The notes under the pieces were generated by a model that was not told the DNA's origin, made no database searches, and saw only the letters and a program-made list of their open reading frames with translations. A DNA stretch of 64,000 bases from Armillaria gallica (taxonomy: Eukaryota; Basidiomycota; Agaricomycetes; Agaricales; Physalacriaceae): the NCBI GenBank assembly GCA_037576215.1, contig JBANDB010000008.1, forward strand, positions 2,542,001 through 2,606,000, written 5' to 3'. Position numbers and translations under genes: made by a program. Shown piece by piece: positions 48,274-62,480 of the stretch (position 1 is its first letter; each line of letters begins with the position of its first letter).

Positions 48274-48814
48274 GGAAGGATATTGAGTAGACGGATCCCG
48301 GAGGTTCTTGGCTGATGATGGGATGCAGTGCAGTCAATGACAAGTTCGTAAATCTGCGCAACTGAGAGGTCCAAAATTTGAATGTGCACATGTTTGATTG
48401 TCATCGTTTCGGTCCGAGTTGCCGGCCGCACTTTCTTCATCGATTCGCTACGGAGAGCCCGCTGTATCTTTGGATCACCAGAGAATCGTCTCTGAGAACA
48501 ATATTTCACTTTCTTGGACTGTGGTATTCTTAGTGTCTCAGTCCGGCGATGGGATCCATCAGCATATTTTGAGTGTATTGCATCGTGCACCATGTGCTCC
48601 TGATATCAACCTGGTGAAGGGATAAACAAAGATGTTCCTTCTGCCACTAGGCCTCAGTTTTCATCAGGCCATCATCATGTGAGGCCATCACTCAAGTATA
48701 TATACCGACGCCGGTGAAACTTCCATTTCTCCCTGACACACCTCTCTCCGTCTTCCTGTGCCCCAGGCCTATTTATCCTCCTCGCCGGCTCGAGTTTCTC
48801 TCGACTGACGGACC
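48274..48814. other. Divergent intergenic region
   Basis: About 540 bp between the ankyrin and membrane-protein starts. A minus-strand frame at 48270-48593 is out of frame with the ankyrin gene and looks fortuitous. A TATA-like TATATATA lies near 48699, and the leader before 48815 is pyrimidine-rich. Confidence 0.4.
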
Positions 48815-50914
48815 ATGTCTCATACATCTCCTACGACGTTTTTGGTCTGGTCTCTTTGCTCTTTCATCGTGAGCGGGTTTGATTCCTTTCATACCGCTTC
48901 ACTGACTGTCAGTGCAGCTGTTCTCGTTTTTGCTATATCACCTATGGTCCTTTGACAGATTCAAATGCCTCAGGTGTGTCTGTGTCTGCTTCTTCAGAGT
49001 TCTTCCCGAACGACGTTGATTTTGGCTAGGTGGAACGGTGGTCCTTACTCTGGAGCGTTCAAGCGTGTCATGACAGTGCGCGTCATCTCCTTCCTGCCAT
49101 ATGTCAACTCACCAACCTCCATTAGTACACCTACCTAATGAGTGTACCATTGATACTCACATTTGCTACTGGTTTCACGGTCATCAAATACCAAGAGGGA
49201 TACATTGCCGATCCTACTCACGGTAGTGCGTTTTAAATTCGTCTGTCGCGTCCGAACACTCTGATGATTGGCATATGTTATCCCATAGTCATCCCCAAGC
49301 CGTTCCAGCTATGGAGCGAACAGGGCAGAAACTCTATCTTCCCGCTTATGCTCATGTTCTCAATCGGGTGGTCGCTGGAAATGTGCGTAAACCTTCCTTC
49401 GGCTATACACCATTCTGAAACATTTCCGCTTCAAACAGGGTAACCCATTTAGAAGGTATGTACCTGTTCACCACTCCAGTTACCTCAATGAATAATAACG
49501 GCGATAGAGCTGTGCTTTTGGCTTTTCCTCCTCAACGCGAGATCGGGGCGACAACAAGACTGGTTTCAAAGTCTTTATTTCAAAACTTGGGTCATCGGAT
49601 CTGTTATCGCTGTAACATACATGCCCCTGGTGACTATACTCACAAGAAATGATGGTCTCAAGGTACGTTCTCAATTCGTGGTCGCAGGTCAAGCTTACGG
49701 ATTTCGCAAATTAAGAGTGAAGCGTACACTTTTTTATCCGGAGGAATAGGAAGCCTATCTCTGACCATTTGGTTTTCACCGATTCTGTGCGTCATTCAAT
49801 GAAATCACACTTCTTCCCAAGGGACTGAACCGTCGTAGATGGTCGTTCAAGTCATTTTTGAGCACTCTGGCGAGTACTATGATCGCCTGCGGCATGTCAT
49901 TGAGCTGACTATCTCTCAGAAGCAAGAGGGTGTCGATAATGCGACCGTTGTTCGTCTCACGAAATTTCATGAACTCAATGTACGCGCAGACTTTTCGTCT
50001 CAAGACAACAAAATGACACTGTGATAACAGATGATTCGAGTCCTCTTCCGCTACATGTTCACGGTGCCCCTCGTGATTCTCGGTGCTGACGGCTTGACTC
50101 CACACACCGAGATAAACGAAAACGCCTTTGCCACAGGTAAGAGGATTTTCTATCTATCACTGTCATTATTTACGCATGCTGCAACGAACCTCTCTCAGAC
50201 CTTCTGGCGCTTTTATCGGCTTTTGGATGCATTGTGTCGTCTGGCCTGACTCTTGTTGTAAGCCGTCTTTGGACGCCCTTAGTAACTACTAAACCGGATC
50301 TCTCAGATCTTCTTCCCCCGGTCTATCGAAGGCGAAATTGCCACACGCGAAGCTGCAAAGGAGATCAAACGCCAACATGGCAATGGCAACGAAAATATCC
50401 GCCAGAGCCGTTCAAGCTACGCACAATCACTGACGTCGCAAAACCACCAGCTTAGTGGGGCCTATCTACTTACTACGTCACCCACAAAAGCCAACTTCGC
50501 TATACCGAATAGAAATTCCACTCTTTCGGTTGAAGATGCTCGGAAATCTCCTCATTCCCTGGAATCAGCTTCCAATGTATGGGATGAATCGCTCGAGCCT
50601 CCGTTACCCAAGCTCGGGCCCATGAGACCCAATCGACGGAGAGGATCCGATGTCGAGCTTGGTGGAATCGACTATGGACTGACAGAAGCGAATTTGTCGA
50701 AGCACAACATCACGACGTCAAGCCTGAATCCTATGGTTCATAATTTCACGTCACCGATCGGTATGTATTTGAGAATGATGGGCTTGGATCAATAGATTCT
50801 GACATACAGACAGACATGGTGTCTTCTCCGCCAGGGCTGGAGACGCGCCAGAGCAGAGGTTACCTATTTTCAAGGACCGAGTCCCGGTTGACGTTCAATA
50901 ACCGAGGTAGTTAA
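48815..50914 (+). CDS. Conserved fungal multi-pass membrane protein, function unknown
   Basis: Not assigned to a named family. Start 48815 (MSHTSPTTFLVWSLCSF). Successive short exons give LFSFLLYHLWSFDRFKCLRW, NGGPYSGAFKRVMT, YLMSVPLILTFATGFTVIKY, IFPLMLMFSIGWSLEM, VIGSVIAVTYMPLVTILTRN, LSGGIGSLSLTIWFSPIL, RVLFRYMFTVPLVILGADGL and LLALLSAFGCIVSSGLTLVI, i.e. about seven or eight membrane helices. A long Ser/Asn-rich cytosolic tail from about 50300 follows, with IFFPRSIEGEIATREAAKEI at its base. It ends near RLTFNNRGS. The layout resembles a receptor or channel. Exon joins in the middle (49820-50040) are uncertain. Confidence 0.72.
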
Positions 50915-53900
50915 GATGGGTTTTGGGACAGTGTGGTGTCTGGATCCATTTGCGTTGTGTATGCAAGTATGTTATCGAATGTACCAGTAATCTAAAATAT
51001 CTTCCGCACTCATATCTCTACACCAAGTCAATGGTCTCAAGTAGTAGACGCACATAATTATTATGCAGTAAAACTGCGCATTCACTTTTGGGAAGTACAT
51101 GTTTATTTCGCACAGGACAAAAATTGGGCAACGGATCGGGTAGGCCTTCGGTTCAACTTAAGTTCGACACCATCTGCTCAACAAAATAGATTGCATCTTC
51201 TTCAGATGTCGCTTCACTCTTGAACGTCCGCCTGCTATTCCCGGTCTTCCGACTGCTCCGGCAGGTCGACAGCCTTCGATTGTCATGGCAGCCCTCGACG
51301 CCACAGCCGAAAATATCCGAGTCTTTGTTGACTCCAAACAGCGACCTGCTAAGCTCGACTCGCGCCTCCCTTTTATGCGTTGGCCGTGTCAGATATTATA
51401 TCAAGGCTGTTCTGCTCATCGGCAGACCAATTAACGCGATTCTCACAAGTTTTAGATATGTACAGTAATCGACCACGAAGATGGTAAGCGAATGGAACAC
51501 ATCCATCCTGGGACCCTGCTAGAGGCAATTGTACTGAATTTCTACAGTGTACACGTTCTATACTATCAAGACCCAGAACAAAGTATGGACATCGGATAAA
51601 ACTAAGTCCGTACATTGAATGTACCTACTGCTTCCTAGTTCGTTCGTCGGTCAACCATATCTTACAGGTCAGTGCTTCATCAACGCATTGATGGATTTCA
51701 ATGCAGCTCCCAGCCGTTGCCTAGCTTCACAGGATGCCGAACTTCAGGTCGACCTTGAATTTCGTCTCTACAAGCCCTTATCTAGATGTGATTGAAAGAT
51801 AGCGAGCTAGGATTGGAGCCCTGATTTATGGGAACAGGTTTTCCCATACTTTGTTGAGCGTTGCTACTGAGCTGGTGAGAAGGCAAGTCGTTTTTATCTG
51901 CTAGGCAACTTCGAAAAATTTCTGACATGCTCTTTGAGAAAATGGTGATGTAATTATAGCCATTAATTTTGCCGACCCGCTGAGGTCCGTCTGTTGCTCG
52001 ACAGGGCGGACGGGTGGAAAGCATGGCGCCACTAACCGCCCCAGATCTCCGCGCGTATTAACCGCAAAGCACGCCAACATCACAACCGGGATATATACAT
52101 AGGAAGAAGTTGTTCCGCAAACCATCTGTGCTCTGGAGGACTCCGGAGCTATCGTAGTGCCACATCACCATTTATGCGCTCGCGAAGATTTGACCGGTCG
52201 AATATCCGTCTCTTGTTCCTTGTCGTCTCTCGCTTTTCAACGGTGCTGAAGATTACACGTCTTCGGTCTCTTTGCGTTTCAGTCTCATCCTGCCTTCCGT
52301 TGGACATCACTCCTTTCGAATATTTCATGTGACGATCTTCCACGACGTTATGATTGTCTTAACCAAGGGCACACTTCACAAGGAAGATCTGCTGACTACA
52401 GGCGTACATAAAATATCTCATCTGCTGGCGTCTTAACTCTAGATCGGTGATCTGTCCCGCCTGACTGTGACGAACGAGCAGGTTGGTTCGATTGTGTCCC
52501 TGTTAAAGCACGCTTTCAAGACTTGAAGGCTCCGGAACGCCCATATCCGAATAGTTGATGCTGTTGAAACATACTCGACTCCGCTATCCGGCTTTTAGCT
52601 TTAACATGTTCAACACGTCTCGTACAGTTGAATAGGACTGTCAACAGGCATTGGTGGCCTTCAATGCGCAACCGTTCCGTCAGCTGCAGGATTTCATTCA
52701 GTCGCTGTGACCAAAGATGTTACGCATAGCGGGCATTTCCATTACGGCTTCTCGAGGACATCCGTAATTTCTGTGTCACTCTTTGATATCGCCAGATAGC
52801 TAGGCCCTGTGAATGGTCTCTTGTCGTTTGCGAAGGAAGAAGCAGGCTAAGTTTTTCGTACGTCCGTGAATATGCTGATAGGTGCAAGCTCCGCCAGCCA
52901 CAAGATGTATTGCCTATCGTAATTCGTATCATTCGACCGTCGATGCCTTGACACAGTCCGATTCTCTACAGGTAAAATTTTCCCATCTGTTATTGTTTCT
53001 GATGTGTTGTTAGGTTGGATGACGAGAAGACCAGGACATTGGCTCGCATTCGTGTCGTTCTCGACACTTTCGCGGCCATTTAGTATGCCAGGCCATCTTC
53101 GGTGGAGTGGAACCTTTTTTCAGGGGACCTGGAAGCGTGAGAAAAGAGCAATACAAACACAGCCACATCTTAGTGATTCAAGACAGATTCGAGATGCAGC
53201 GTTGCTACACTCGTACTAGACTCGCCCCTTATAGTTAGTGAATGTCCTATGTCCCTCGATGTATTGTGCGTGCCGCATTCCCCTTCAATGTGTCGTTGAA
53301 CGCTGGTTTCCTATACTAGGTACTAGGTAGTCATAGGTGGAGCGCGATCGAGGTAAAAGCCACCGCACTTTACCGTAATGCGGCCTCGTAATGCCTACAT
53401 GGAAGAACTGCCCTGAAGACCTTCACCTCGGAGATCAGGCCGGAAGTCAGTTTGCCCATATTCTTTCCTGGCGGCGTACTCACTTAAGCCAAGGTAAAAC
53501 TAATAGCCATAAATCTGTAGCATCAAGGTCGGTATATCTGAGTGGCTGCATTAGTACGTGCTTCAGGGTTTCCAATCCACTTTGAGCGTCTACTATCGCG
53601 TGAACTAAATTGAAACAGGAAGACGTCGTTAACGTCCGAAATCATACTGATAAATCATGATACTTAGATTGGACTAGTTGAGGACCTATCCAATACCATG
53701 TGTATCTGTACCCTGTTCTTCACTTCGGGGAGATGGGGTCGCACAAACGGTGTGAAGATCTAACCAATTAGATCTGTTTCAGGCTTCTCTCTTCACAGAT
53801 AGGAAGAACGGGATCATTGCTGCTGTCGACCTGAAGTCCACTGGCCGCGGAGGGTTGCCCATCACCCTGTATCAGTGCAAGTACAGACTCTGTTGTGGAA

Positions 53901-55030
53901 GGAAGGGTTATGACACGGGTCCAACTCATTGGGAGTCGCTACACCGAAACATTTTTGCATTTGTTTTCCGAAAGTTGACATTGAACTGTGGCTCCCTCGG
54001 AATGAAGAACAGGTGGAACCCTTATTTCCTCGCTCGGCAGGTTGAAAGACCTGGCGATGCAGATAATGTCGGAAGGAAGGTCTGGTATTCATCCTGTCAA
54101 AATGGGTATATGATTATCGTTGTCTGTCTAGGAGAGACTAGGTCTGGTCTGGAACTGTGTCCCGTTCCTCCCCGACCGACCTAACTGTAGATTTGATGTT
54201 CTCTCGTAACTTGAAAAGATGGCTACTTTCTAAGTTACGGTATTACCCCCCATAGGATATGACCTCTGCCAGCATGGTATCCCTCTGGATACTAGTCCCA
54301 CTGGTTCTTGGTTACAAAAGTGTATTACACCTTACGATCTCGTTGAGATCGGGTCTACACCCTTTCTATTGGCCATACCTAGCTTTAGTGACTATTTGAA
54401 GGATGTACCGTAGCCAACTGTGGATGCTTCTATAGCTGCTGAAATCATGGGCTCTGCATCTAAATCCTCCCTTGTACATCACATATTATCAACTGCTTAA
54501 AAAATGTGCTATATTCCACGACGAAAAACTGCAAAGATCGTGGGTGCCCAGCTCAAGCATGCTTATTCAAATTCTGACACTATATATCGCATCTGTAATA
54601 CTTATATATCCGATCTTCGAGTTGATGATCGAAGGGGTTGATGGATATTACTGTACATTCAAGTTTGAAAACACTAGTGGCTGTATGTGACCAATAAAAA
54701 TTGCCTTCTGCTATGCGCCAAGTACACTTGATCCTTGTCTGATGGGTGCCAATGGGAGTGGACTCGCTACAGCCACCAAGAATCAGACTTTATCGAGTCA
54801 ATTCTACTCACTACAGCCTCAGTTCCCTGCCTTACCTGTGTATGTAGTGTTGTCTACGACAGACTTACGTGCACCAGGAAGAAATGCATTACTTACCACG
54901 AACGTCTAAAAATAACCGTGAGAAAATTGTCAATCAAGCTTTCTTTGTTCGACGTCATCCCCGGATGTGACTGAGATGGTAATCCTTAGCTCTTCTCATC
55001 GACCTACCATCGTTTCCTTCTATCGTACAG
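50915..55030. other. 4.1-kb gene desert with scraps of coding-like sequence
   Basis: No intact gene is supported. Coding-like scraps are: a frame around 51200-51400 containing VMAALDATAENIRVFVDSKQ; 52440-52620 (IGDLSRLTVTNEQVGSIVSL, then a stop, then HIRIVDAVETYSTPLSGF); an open frame about 53775-54184 (LPITLYQCKYRLCCGRKGYD); and 54255-54413 (GYDLCQHGIPLDTSPTGSWL). None matches a family I know, and stops and shifts separate them. It could be decayed lineage-specific genes or old repeats. No terminal repeats or transposase motifs seen. Confidence 0.45.
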
Positions 55031-57009
55031 ATGGGCCAAAGGCATCAAGTATTCGCTATAGCCAAGGTCATTCCTAAGGGCGATACCAGAGCCTACTATC
55101 GTTGCATCGCCGCGTGGCACCACCAATGGTGCTATGGCACACTTCCATTGAAAGCTACGCGCCGTTTCTTGACCCTTCTAGAGCAAAAGGACAATGCAGA
55201 AATTGTCCTCGATGAAATCCGCCGAGTACAGAACAAATATGGTCGCTGGCAAGAGACACCAGAATTGCCGGATCTTCCCTGCAGCTACATCTCTTTCTTG
55301 ATGGGCTCAGCATGGAACGTGGACTTAGAGGATCCAGCTGATCCCTATTTTCACCGTGGCACGTTTCTGGGATCTATCCTCGAGGCTGACATGGGTAGCA
55401 TAGAAGGAGGTGAGTTGGTTCATTCTTTCAGACGAAAGCTTCGTGTGACTGACGCGTAATCAATCGTTTTCAGATAACAACGACGGAATCACAGTCATCG
55501 ATGTCAGTGATCCCTTGAAGCCAGCATACTGCTTCGTATCTGTAAATGGTCTTGAGGCAGCCGGAGATGTACCTGACATGACACCGTTATCTGCCGAGCA
55601 GTACGTCCGTGCGTACTACCCAAAAGAGGATGGTCCTAAAGACGTAAGGAACGTAGTGCGATTTGGTTTTCGATGCTGAAATTCTGACTGTTCAGGCATC
55701 TGTTCAGAAAGTCATCGGTGCACTAGCCGATGAAAGCCTTGTCACTCTTCGGATGCTTGCGGAGGCATGGCCTGGCGAATATAAAGATAACTCCGAGTCC
55801 AACGACGTCGACGAATCTCGAGAGCCATACAACACCGCTGTAGCATCTGACCTCGTTCCTTCTCTCGTCGATCTGACTCTCGGGACCGCCCTAGAGCAAG
55901 GTATCTCTGTTGGAGACACAGCGCACCTAGAAAACCTAGTGTGGCAACCGGGGAAGGCGCCGTTGATAAATGCAGTTCTTCAAAAACAGGTCCCATTCCC
56001 TGATGCAGGTGTATCACTCTTAACGCAGGTCGTACTTCAGAACCCGAAAGTAGTAGACCTGTCAGATTTTTCCCTAACCACCGACCAGCTTGTCTCGGTG
56101 CTATCCACCGTCAAGAAGGATATCGCAACTTTGAAATTGTCTGGAAACCCCAACGTCACTATTGTGACCGTCAAAGCCATTTTGACTGAGTGTCCAGCTT
56201 TGACGCGTCTCGTGTTGTTGGATACGTCCGTCGAAGCCGTCGACTTGCAGACTCTGTTCAAATCTGACCCAGAGATATTCTATCATCTTCATGATCTCAT
56301 CCATCCCTACCTTCTCACTGCCACGAAAAGGGCTACTTACGCGAATGCGTTTTCGTTCATTTCTGTCGCGGGTGTCGGAGGCGGTGTACCTATCGCGTCT
56401 CTTCCTTTTCTGAATCCCGCGAAAGTCGTACAGGGTCTCACCGACGCCCTTATCGTGCATGCGGAGATGGACCGCCCTAGCTTCGCCGGCCCCGACCAGT
56501 GTTCGCTCTTCCCTCAAGTGGCATTTGGCTCTGCTGTGAGAACAGAGACTCAGCGATGGAGCGAACGTTCTGTTTCCTCCTTTCCTCAGGTATCTTTTGA
56601 TGCCTTCCAAGGTCAAGGATGGTGCTTCGCATTGCAAAATGACCCTATGCACTGGCTAGGAGGGCGCGGGCTAAGCTTCTATGGTTTCTTAAAAGTCGAT
56701 GTTCTTGCTGTCAACGCTAAAGTGGAGCGTCAAAACAAGGCAAAAGGCGACTCCTCTGATATGAAGACAACTAGTAGCGAGAGCAAGGAGGAAGAAAAAC
56801 CCGTGGCACTCGGCATCATCTATGATTTGGACGAATTCTTAGCGGCAATGGAAGCCGAGGGCAGACCTTCACCAACAAAAGCCACGGTCACAAAACTCCG
56901 TGATATCTTAGAGGCGATGAAATCCAAACAAGGCATACGCCTCATGAAGCAGAGTGATGTTATCCCCTTTATCCGAACGATATATCAAGGTGCACAATTC
57001 AGTGCTTAG
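55031..57009 (+). CDS. Conserved fungal protein of the MGQRHQ type with LRR-like segment
   Basis: I know this only as a family of uncharacterised fungal proteins starting MGQRHQ. Three exons (introns from 55410 to about 55473 and 55645-55696). The N-terminal module reads MGQRHQVFAIAKVIPKGDTR, RCIAAWHHQWCYGTLPL and RRFLTLLEQKDNAEIVLDEI; the His/Trp/Cys-rich HHQWCYG is striking. The third exon is long and holds leucine-rich-like repeats (VVDLSDFSLTTDQLVSVLST, IATLKLSGNPNVTIVTVKAI, TECPALTRLVLLDTSVEAVD). A later domain (QCSLFPQVAFGSAV, FQGQGWCFALQND) follows. The C terminus carries a charged linker and a helix ending YQGAQFSA. No signal peptide or membrane span. Cytosolic or nuclear; function unknown. 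Confidence 0.8.
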
Positions 57010-58184
57010 GTCTATGGTTAGTGAACGACGTCTCTGCAGTTCCAATTCTAGTCTTACACTCCTTCAGGATACGTATCGAGCTCATGTATTGACATGAAGA
57101 ATGTATCCTCCAACAATTCTTAACATGACGTCGAAGGTTACGCAACGATAATTCTGAGATGCGCGCTCGCTCAAGCGCTCAAGGTGGAGATGGCCCGGAA
57201 ATCCATGTGGCTGGACACATTCCCATCTTTCAATATACTCAACTCGTGATGTAGTGCATATGGTCGTAGGGCTATAAACGCCGAGGGCCCCAAATGCTGA
57301 GAGTTCCTCGGCGTCAAGGGGTAGCGTCTACCTCGCACCCTTTACTGTGACTTGTCAGGCAAGTTTCCTGTCCCAGTTGTCCGAGTTCACTGGTACACAC
57401 TGATACGACAGTAGCTTGAAAGAACGTAGAATCGCCGAGCTTTTGATCCGCGTTCACCGTCAATGCTGAATGTCGTTCCCGTCGACATATGTCTTGATCG
57501 ACCTCTCTTCGGAGGAGAGCGATCGCTGATGTACTGGACTTGGGGCCGTCTTAAGCCAGCCTCTAGACGAGGAAGTATTTGTAAACATGTAAGGGAAGAT
57601 CGGGTTGCGAGGATCGCATACGTTGAAGTAATACCGCGGCTGACTCCCAGTGTTAGGTGAAAAATAAAGGCACTAAATGCATTGCGTTTTAGGCTTCGGA
57701 CGCGAGGTATAATTCCACTCGACATTTATAGAGGAAGTGGGTCAACATTCTTCATGACGTTCCCAAACCTATACTGATCTCCTTCACGAATTATCAGTGG
57801 CAAATATATATAGGAGATCAGAACTGTTTCAATTTTAATTAAAGAGACAGAACTCCCTTTACGGAAGCCAGCGTGGGCCGTCGATCATTTTAGGAGAGTG
57901 TTCCGTCCAACATACGTATAACCTATTAGGTTCGCTTCAAATCATTCATTAAATCCGGCCCCGATACGTTCCCACACCCACTACCTACGTCCAGTTGATC
58001 TTCCTTTTCCCAACACGCTTCTTGTCGATGCATCAGACCGGAGCATTCTCCTGACATCGAGTCGTCTGGATTGATCCAAGGTACAATTCACAAGGCTGTT
58101 ATCGCACGCCATCTATATAATGACATACTAATGATTGTTACAGCAAGATCTGCTAAACCTTCACTTCTGTCACCGCCCTGTAGC
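57010..58184. other. Gene-free stretch with a 9-bp inverted repeat
   Basis: About 1.2 kb with no supported coding sequence. It contains a perfect 9-bp inverted repeat, ACGCCGAGG (57278-57286) and CCTCGGCGT (57306-57314), with a 19-nt loop. The last 150 bp should be the promoter or leader of the gene starting at 58185. Confidence 0.4.
57278..57314. repeat. Perfect inverted repeat (9-bp arms, 19-nt loop)
   Basis: Arms ACGCCGAGG and CCTCGGCGT are exact complements. It could form a hairpin in RNA or be a dyad binding site. It sits about 270 bp after the stop of the MGQRHQ-type gene. Confidence 0.6.
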
Positions 58185-59516
58185 ATGAAGCCCGTCGCAT
58201 TCTTGCGAAATTCATGGAAGAAAAGGGAGAGAACCACATCTGCTCCCGGCTCAAATGAGGAGTTGTCGACCACTAGCACTCGCAATTCCTCGCCACCCAA
58301 ATCTTCATTCTCTACATTTCCACGTTCATTGATGAAGAAAAGATCTCAAAGTATCATTTCACCTCCCGCACGCCCCCCTCGACCACCCAGCCTCAATCTC
58401 GACACTGCCGCTACCCCATCTAACGCCGCTCCTAAAATACGCCGCACCCCTCCCCTCATTTCTGCGTTCTCGTCGCCTGCTCATGAACAGGTTCTAGACG
58501 AGGCCGACAACGATGTACTAGAGGCGCATAAACGCCTTCCTCAACTTGATGGGGTATGGAAAGGATTTTTACAGGACATTGATGAAGACCCTCTTCTGCT
58601 GGCGGTCGGGTCCAAGGGTGTGGGATCGCACAAACCCATACCCTCGGGGACGCGGCGCAATGGCGCGACGTCCCCAACGGGCAAATCCAGGTCCTCGCGA
58701 ATAATTGTCGACGCCGTTCTTGACCCTTCCACTCATTCTCTTCGTAATCGTTATCATATTACTGGATCCACATCTCATCTACCCTACGTCAAGGAATCCT
58801 TGTCGCGCAGTTCCTCTGAGGCTAATATTCGCCTTTCAAGTTCCAAATCAGTTGATGTCAACCAGACAGAGACTTTCCTTTCCCTATTTCCCTCACCGCC
58901 ACCTCTCCGGATCCGAAAGAAGAATCTCAAGCCTCTTGTTCTGCTACCCACACCTACCATCGTTCCCTTACCCCCTTCCCCAGCATACTCCAGCGACACT
59001 ACCCCAACCGGAACGCCCACGTTTAGTGCACCCCCATCTTCACCGCGTACTCTGCACTCCAACACAGCTCAGAAAGAAATGAGCGGACACGGGCTCATGT
59101 TCCTAGGCCCTATGATATTCAAAGTGCCCCTACTTCTCCGATGACCCGGTCATTCCCAAGTCCCCCTGCTTCTCCAAGTATGCGCTCATTCCAAAGCCCC
59201 CCTGCTTCTCCACTGGCCCGCTCATTTCAAACCCACCCACCCGGCATCCGAATTGATCGAAGTGCTCTTACGGAGCAATCACGGCCAACCTTGCATCGCA
59301 TAACCAACAGCGAATCCACACATGGCTCCAAGGCACTCGGACGGTCGAAATTTAAACCGGGTACAACCATAGTGCGTAAGACTGGTGGACGATCGTCCTC
59401 ATATAGCGCCCACTCGGTTAGCTGCGTTCAACGTTGACCTTTGAATTGCATCGCTGACATCAGAATAGGCAGGCTCCCCCGGAGAAACGGTGGTTCAGTG
59501 GGGATATGCTGTCTAG
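58185..59516 (+). CDS. Disordered Ser/Pro-rich protein with 12-residue repeats, function unknown
   Basis: Not recognised. Start ATG 58185 (MKPVAFLRNSWKKRERTTSA). The first long exon runs in frame to about 59010 and is mostly Ser/Pro-rich. One ordered-looking stretch, VLEAHKRLPQLDGVWKGFLQ, is probably the conserved part. To stay open past 59144 the frame must change; an intron with donor near 59019 and acceptor near 59075 or 59106 would do so. The continued frame carries four 12-residue repeats (FQSPPASPLARS type) and RSALTEQSRPTLHRITNSES. A last intron (about 59415-59468) joins AHS to AGSPGETVVQWGYAV, stop 59514-59516. That ending is inferred from splice signals. The internal join is the weak point. 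Confidence 0.6.
59117..59224 (+). repeat. Coding minisatellite, three 36-nt units plus a partial fourth
   Basis: Units start at 59117, 59153 and 59189 and encode IQSAPTSPMTRS, FPSPPASPSMRS and FQSPPASPLARS; a partial fourth begins FQT. Units 2 and 3 are the most alike, suggesting recent slippage or unequal exchange. S-P-P-A-S-P units are candidate proline-directed kinase sites. Confidence 0.8.
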
Positions 59517-59688
59517 ATCCTTTGTGGTGATGACGTCGGGATCAAGTCCTGCGTCTCTATAAGACGATTCCACTGGATGGAAGGACCCCATACATTGATT
59601 GATTTAATTGTAATTTTATTGTACATAGCATCTCCGACCAGTAGACTTTTCAAAAACCGACGTGTACACGTAGGCAATAATGTGATAG

Positions 59689-60083
59689 TTAGCGTTCCTT
59701 CCTGGTTTCAGAATTTTGAACGGGGGTTTTTGATTCTATAGGTTTGATGTCGTCTCGTAAGGAAGCGAAGATGTAAGCGACAAGAACGATGTTGGCAGCA
59801 GCAACAGCTGTGATTGCCGCCCATGTTGAGTTGCCTGAAAAAAGAAAGGGTAAGTTTTCTTTGAAGATACTCCAAATGGGCACGATGTACCATGCCAGAC
59901 ATATTTCAACGAGAGAAAGTATGATGCTATCGGAAGTATGCCAAGAGACAGACTGAAGAGAACAAGCTGCGCAAGTGTGCTCCTACCAATACATTCTGTA
60001 AATTTGAACTCCCAACAAACCTTGAGCCAGTCTCACCTTGAAGCCGTCCTGGCATTTGCGTTGGCAACCGCTGCTTGCTCCAT
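59689..60083 (-). CDS. VMA21: V-ATPase assembly factor Vma21
   Basis: Small ER membrane protein that helps assemble the V0 sector of the vacuolar proton pump. Three exons. ATG 60083 gives MEQAAVANANARTASR, joined to STLAQLVLFSLSLGILPIAS and YFLSLKYVWHG (first membrane helix), then NSTWAAITAVAAANIVLVAY with IFASLRDDIKP (second helix and the conserved basic/acidic end). The N-A-x-V-x-x-NxVLxxYI pattern is typical. The tail ends ETRKER, with a dibasic pair at positions -3 and -4, like a KKXX ER-retrieval signal. About 90-95 residues, normal size. Head-to-head with ALG8 across 182 bp. Confidence 0.82.
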
Positions 60084-60265
60084 GTCGATGTGAACCGTCT
60101 TTTCCTGGAGAGAAGCTCTGCGGTTTTGGAGAGCAAAGAACTTGTGTCACTCGGCCCGAGACCCGACTGAAAGTTTATACATGCACGTGAACGCCACGTG
60201 TCGCGTGTCTGCTACAAGCCAACCACTTGGCGAAGTTTCTTCGTATTCGGCCTCTTGCCCAACAC

Positions 60266-62480
<2,215 letters not shown>

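Noticed and set aside
48270..48593. Minus-strand frame MVHDAIHSKYADGSHRRTET as a longer start for the ankyrin protein
   Set aside because: It is out of frame with the ankyrin start at 48273, and no intron join is supported.
52480..52510. GGTTCGATTG as a tRNA B box
   Set aside because: No A box or cloverleaf can be folded around it.
56101..56652. 183-codon minus-strand frame opposite the MGQRHQ-type gene
   Set aside because: Antisense shadow of a long conserved exon; no motif.
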